DNA from: Bifidobacterium breve
GTDB lineage: Bacteria > Actinomycetota > Actinomycetes > Nanopelagicales > Nanopelagicaceae
Direction of reading: 5' to 3'
NCBI GenBank assembly: GCA_945866155.1
Contig: CAMBGL010000014.1
Location: 1-16,246, forward strand
DNA: 16,246 nt
The position numbers were made by a program, and so were the translations under genes. This document shows positions 13,862-16,246 of the stretch, in pieces. Below the pieces are notes generated by a model that was given only the letters and a program-made list of their open reading frames with translations, had not been told where the DNA came from and did no database searches. Numbering within the stretch: the first letter of the stretch is position 1; each line of letters starts with the position of its first letter.

Positions 13862-14932
13862 ATGAATAAGCGCATCGGCACTTTAATGGCAATCGCCCTT
13901 ATTTCAACCTCCTTGAGTATCCCTGCCAATGCCGCGACAAAAGCGGGATCGGTATGTAAATCCAAAGGTTCAGTTTCAAATTACCAAGGTAAGAAATTTA
14001 CTTGTATAAAGACAGGCAAAAAATTGTTGTGGGACAAGGGCGTGGTAATTGCAAAGCCTGTTGTGCAAGTTTCACCAGCGGCTAGTGCAACTCCAACTCC
14101 AAGCCTGTCCCCCGCAGGAGATTTAATCGTACAAGAAATTCGCTCTGCCCTGAAAGCGCTTCTACCGGTGGTCAATACCAACTCCGTTGACGATTCGTTA
14201 ATTGGAGAACTCGTAGTTGAAGATGCAATCAATTTGAAAAACGTAGAAGCTACAAAGGTTTTGATGCGAAAACTTTATGTGGCACAACCCATCATGAAAT
14301 TAGTCAGGCCACCTGTTGTAATCTTGGGGCACTCAGAAGCCTTTGTTAAATCAGAGTTTTCACGGCGTTGCTCCCAAGATATAAGTTGGGTAGGTGTTGG
14401 TGAATATGTAATGTCTAGCTATAACAACTGGGCTCTGGCTGGTTGTTTAGCTACCAATCCAACTCAGATCATTCCGATGCCAAAAGAAAGCGTTGCGCTC
14501 AATCACTTAGCGGGTGCCCTTGGCAGTGATATGGGTTACGTGGCGATAGGTTTATCTTCCAACACTCGCAATCTGCCTGGCTGGTTTGTCCGTGGCCTCA
14601 AAGGTGTAGTTGGCGAATACATGACAAGTATGGGTGAACCGCAGTGGGTCACTACCAAAAATGGAGCAGATCAATGCACAAAGAATTCATTAAGTGAATT
14701 GAGCTACTCGTACGAGATTACAAAGAATTGGTGCCAAACATCCCTTGGGCAGGGCGTTTCTCGTTACATGGTTGCCAAGAAAGGGCTTAAGGAGACTCTC
14801 GTCTTTATAAATGAAATGCAGCTACGAGGAAGTTGGAGTGAAGCTGACTTTGAAAAATTCCTCGATATGGAGTTTAGTGAATTTGAAAGGTTAGCTAAGG
14901 ATTACATCGTTCGTGAATCTTTAAATCCTTGA
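13862..14932 (+). CDS. secreted protein of unknown function
   Basis: A 356-aa protein with a Sec signal peptide (MNKRIGTLMAIALISTSLSI, likely cut after ANA at 24). Residues 28-60 form a small motif, AGSVCKSKG then GKKFTCIKTGKKLLWDKG, in which two Cys (32 and 48) could form a disulfide. I associate this motif with exported proteins of acI-type actinobacteria, from general recall only. A Pro/Ala/Ser-rich linker (65-90) leads to a C-terminal domain with four more Cys. LPGWFVRGLKGVVGEYM resembles the segment after the zinc site in gluzincin-like peptidases, but there is no HExxH motif, so a peptidase call is not justified. Confidence 0.85.
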   Translation: MNKRIGTLMAIALISTSLSIPANAATKAGSVCKSKGSVSNYQGKKFTCIKTGKKLLWDKGVVIAKPVVQVSPAASATPTPSLSPAGDLIVQEIRSALKALLPVVNTNSVDDSLIGELVVEDAINLKNVEATKVLMRKLYVAQPIMKLVRPPVVILGHSEAFVKSEFSRRCSQDISWVGVGEYVMSSYNNWALAGCLATNPTQIIPMPKESVALNHLAGALGSDMGYVAIGLSSNTRNLPGWFVRGLKGVVGEYMTSMGEPQWVTTKNGADQCTKNSLSELSYSYEITKNWCQTSLGQGVSRYMVAKKGLKETLVFINEMQLRGSWSEADFEKFLDMEFSEFERLAKDYIVRESLNP

Positions 14933-14935
14933 AAC

Positions 14936-15010
14936 TGGTGGGCGCTGAGGGTTTCGAACCCCCGACATCCTCGGTGTAAACGAGGCGCTCTACCACTGAG
15001 CTAAGCACCC
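14936..15010 (-). tRNA. tRNA-Val (anticodon UAC)
   Basis: A complete cloverleaf on the minus strand. The acceptor is GGGTGCT/AGCGCCC, the D-arm AGCTCAGTGGTAGAGC, the anticodon stem CCTCG/CGAGG with loop TTTACAC (anticodon TAC), and the T-arm GGGGG-TTCGAAC-CCTC type, with discriminator A and encoded CCA at 14936-14938. All conserved positions are present, in contrast to the tRNA-like sequences at the left end. Confidence 0.97.
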
Positions 15011-15105
15011 TAACGTCAGCAGATATTTTCACACCTGCCTAGCTAGTGGCGAAATCTTACTTCACAAATGCAAAAGTAGGAATTCGCCCGTATAAATCTG
15101 ATGAA

Positions 15106-15564
15106 TTAGAGGGCAGATATTGCAGTTTTGTAATCAGCAATATTACGGCCATCGCCTAATCCATTGACTACTTGCCAACGAAGAATTCCCGCTTTATCGA
15201 TTACGAATGTTCCACGAATTGCACATCCGTGTGCTTCATCAAAGACACCGAATGCTTTTGCAGCTGCGCCATGTGGCCAAAAATCTGCAAGAACTGGAAA
15301 CTTGTAACCTTCTTTATCTGCATATGCACGTTGTGCATACATTGCATCACAAGAGACTGCTAGCAGTTGAACGTTATCGTTTTGAAATGGTGCCAAGTCA
15401 TCACGAAGCGTGCAAAGTTCGCCTGTGCACAATCCTGAAAATGAAAACGGATAAAAAACAACGACAACGTTTTTTTTACCCTTGAATGATGAGAGTGAAA
15501 CTTTCTCTCCGTGTTGATCTAATAATTCGAAATCTGGTGCAGCACTTCCAATTGTTAATGTCAT
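15106..15564 (-). CDS. AhpE-type peroxiredoxin
   Basis: A 152-aa thiol peroxidase reducing hydrogen peroxide and organic or peroxynitrite peroxides in the cytoplasm. Thioredoxin-fold elements are clear: APDFELLDQHGE, VVVFYPFSFSGLCTGELCTL with peroxidatic C46 in the FSGLC context, FPVLADFWPHG and RGTFVIDKAGILR. The FWPHGAAAKAFGVFDE phrase matches the AhpE subfamily of actinobacteria. A second Cys at 51 is close by, and others occur further on, so the resolving route is uncertain. It lies 10 nt after the DUF3052 gene but has its own -10 box (TAGATT, 15572-15577) 7 nt before the ATG and no Shine-Dalgarno, so it may be expressed as a leaderless mRNA. Confidence 0.93.
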   Translation of the reverse strand: MTLTIGSAAPDFELLDQHGEKVSLSSFKGKKNVVVVFYPFSFSGLCTGELCTLRDDLAPFQNDNVQLLAVSCDAMYAQRAYADKEGYKFPVLADFWPHGAAAKAFGVFDEAHGCAIRGTFVIDKAGILRWQVVNGLGDGRNIADYKTAISAL

Positions 15565-15571
15565 GCAAGTA

Positions 15572-15577
15572 AATCTA
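15572..15577 (-). promoter_or_regulatory. -10 box of peroxiredoxin gene (leaderless)
   Basis: TAGATT on the minus strand, at the end of the DUF3052 gene, is spaced 7 nt from the ATG at 15564. Confidence 0.5.
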
Positions 15578-15967
15578 TCGTTTGGCCGACTTTCGTGCCA
15601 CTAGACGTGTGGCGCTCCAATCGGTTGCAATAGACATTGTTGATGTTTGGCTAAGTCCTGCAAGTGGTGCACCATCTTGAATATCACTTGGTTCAACATG
15701 TCCGGAACGACCAATCTTTGGAGTTAGTACCCAAATGGCACCACTTTCGCTGAGATATGTCATTGCATCCATAAGTTCATCAACGAGATCACCATCGCCT
15801 TCGCGCCACCAAATAAGAACAGCGTCAACTACTTCTCGAGAGTCTTGATCAAGAAAGTCAGTACCAGTTAATTCTCGAATGCTGGATCGAAGATTTTCGT
15901 CACAGTCGCTGCCGAAGCCAAGCTCTAGAACCAGCTCGTCGGCAGTAAAGCCCATACGCGATGTCAC
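15575..15967 (-). CDS. DUF3052 family protein
   Basis: A 130-aa acidic protein that matches the actinobacterial DUF3052 pattern: GFTADELVLELGFGSDCDEN, REVVDAVLIWWREGDGDLVD, GAIWVLTPKIGRSGHVEPSD and a final GLSQTSTMSIATDWSATRLV. Function is unknown. The frame starts at a GTG (15967), and the ATG at 15955 is an equally good choice. Neither has a clear Shine-Dalgarno. The order aceE / DUF3052 / peroxiredoxin, with aceE divergent, is conserved across actinobacteria, which supports the call. Confidence 0.9.
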   Translation of the reverse strand: MTSRMGFTADELVLELGFGSDCDENLRSSIRELTGTDFLDQDSREVVDAVLIWWREGDGDLVDELMDAMTYLSESGAIWVLTPKIGRSGHVEPSDIQDGAPLAGLSQTSTMSIATDWSATRLVARKSAKR

Positions 15968-16085
15968 GGGTTAATTGCACCGAATAAGGGCCTCTTACGC
16001 AAGGGGGTAGGCAGAAAATATCTGTCCCATAGTGTGAATATTTGATGCATTTCAATTTCGCTAACTGGCCAGTATCGACGAGAAT

Positions 16086-16246
16086 ATGCCTATGAGAGAT
16101 AACTTCGAGGCACCCGATCAGATAATCGATCAACTCGTAGATACTGACCCCTCCGAAACCGCCGAATGGCATGCCTCATTTGATGCCGCCCTTGAGCATG
16201 CAGGACCAGTTCGTGCTCGTTATTTGATGCTCAGTCTTCTCAAGCG
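16086..16246 (+). CDS. aceE: pyruvate dehydrogenase E1 component, 5' end (partial)
   Basis: The first 53 codons of a gene cut by the window edge. The protein begins MPMRDNFEAPDQIIDQLVDT and continues DPSETAEWHASFDAALEHAG then PVRARYLMLSLL, the usual N-terminus of homodimeric AceE, which decarboxylates pyruvate with thiamine diphosphate in the pyruvate dehydrogenase complex. An ATG two codons later (16092) is a possible alternative start. It is divergent from DUF3052 across a 118-bp intergenic region in which I found no convincing promoter or operator. Confidence 0.92.
   Translation, partial: MPMRDNFEAPDQIIDQLVDTDPSETAEWHASFDAALEHAGPVRARYLMLSLLK

Noticed and set aside
15900..16172. A 90-aa minus-strand reading frame over the DUF3052-aceE gap.
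   Set aside because: It overlaps the start of aceE and DUF3052 in other frames and matches no pattern.

Overview
The window looks like a chromosomal segment of a genome-streamlined, AT-rich actinobacterium, most likely of the freshwater acI / Nanopelagicales type. This is inferred from several things: actinobacterial gene content and order in low-GC codon usage (aceE, DUF3052, AhpE-type peroxiredoxin; zinc-ribbon protein followed by an RNase H-phosphatase fusion), several probably leaderless genes (a TANNNT box 6-7 nt before the ATG), and a secreted protein with a Cys-pair motif I associate with this group. No database search was possible.

Region 1 (1-2441) is the unusual part. The RNase P RNA gene rnpB (minus strand) ends at about 2090. 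Downstream of it lie three partial copies of its 3' end (344-361, 885-902, 1361-1378), all in the same orientation. They divide the segment into short cassettes, as expected if DNA had been inserted serially at the 3' end of rnpB. Two cassettes carry one protein gene each (an SRPBCC protein and a four-helix membrane protein). Two paralogous cassettes (1-361 and 929-1378) carry no protein gene. Each holds a degenerate 75-nt tRNA-like sequence and, upstream on the same strand, one or two short predicted RNAs that end in intrinsic terminators. The 5' part of the small RNA is complementary to the anticodon arm of the tRNA-like in its own cassette, and the variable bases differ in step between the two cassettes. 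I rate this as the best candidate for an undescribed RNA system.

Region 2 (2506-8490) is a sugar uptake locus: a GH13 alpha-glucosidase, two ABC permeases and a substrate-binding protein on the minus strand, with a divergent LacI-family repressor gene. Two copies of a near-palindromic operator lie in the divergent promoter region. No transport ATPase is present, so a shared one is presumably encoded elsewhere.

Region 3 (8576-13838) holds a C-terminally truncated ureohydrolase whose end collides with the convergent pyruvate phosphate dikinase gene, then a two-gene unit for a zinc-ribbon coiled-coil protein and an RNase HI / phosphatase fusion.

Region 4 (13862-16246) holds a secreted protein of unknown function, tRNA-Val(UAC), an AhpE-type peroxiredoxin, a DUF3052 protein and the divergent 5' end of aceE (pyruvate dehydrogenase E1), cut by the window edge.
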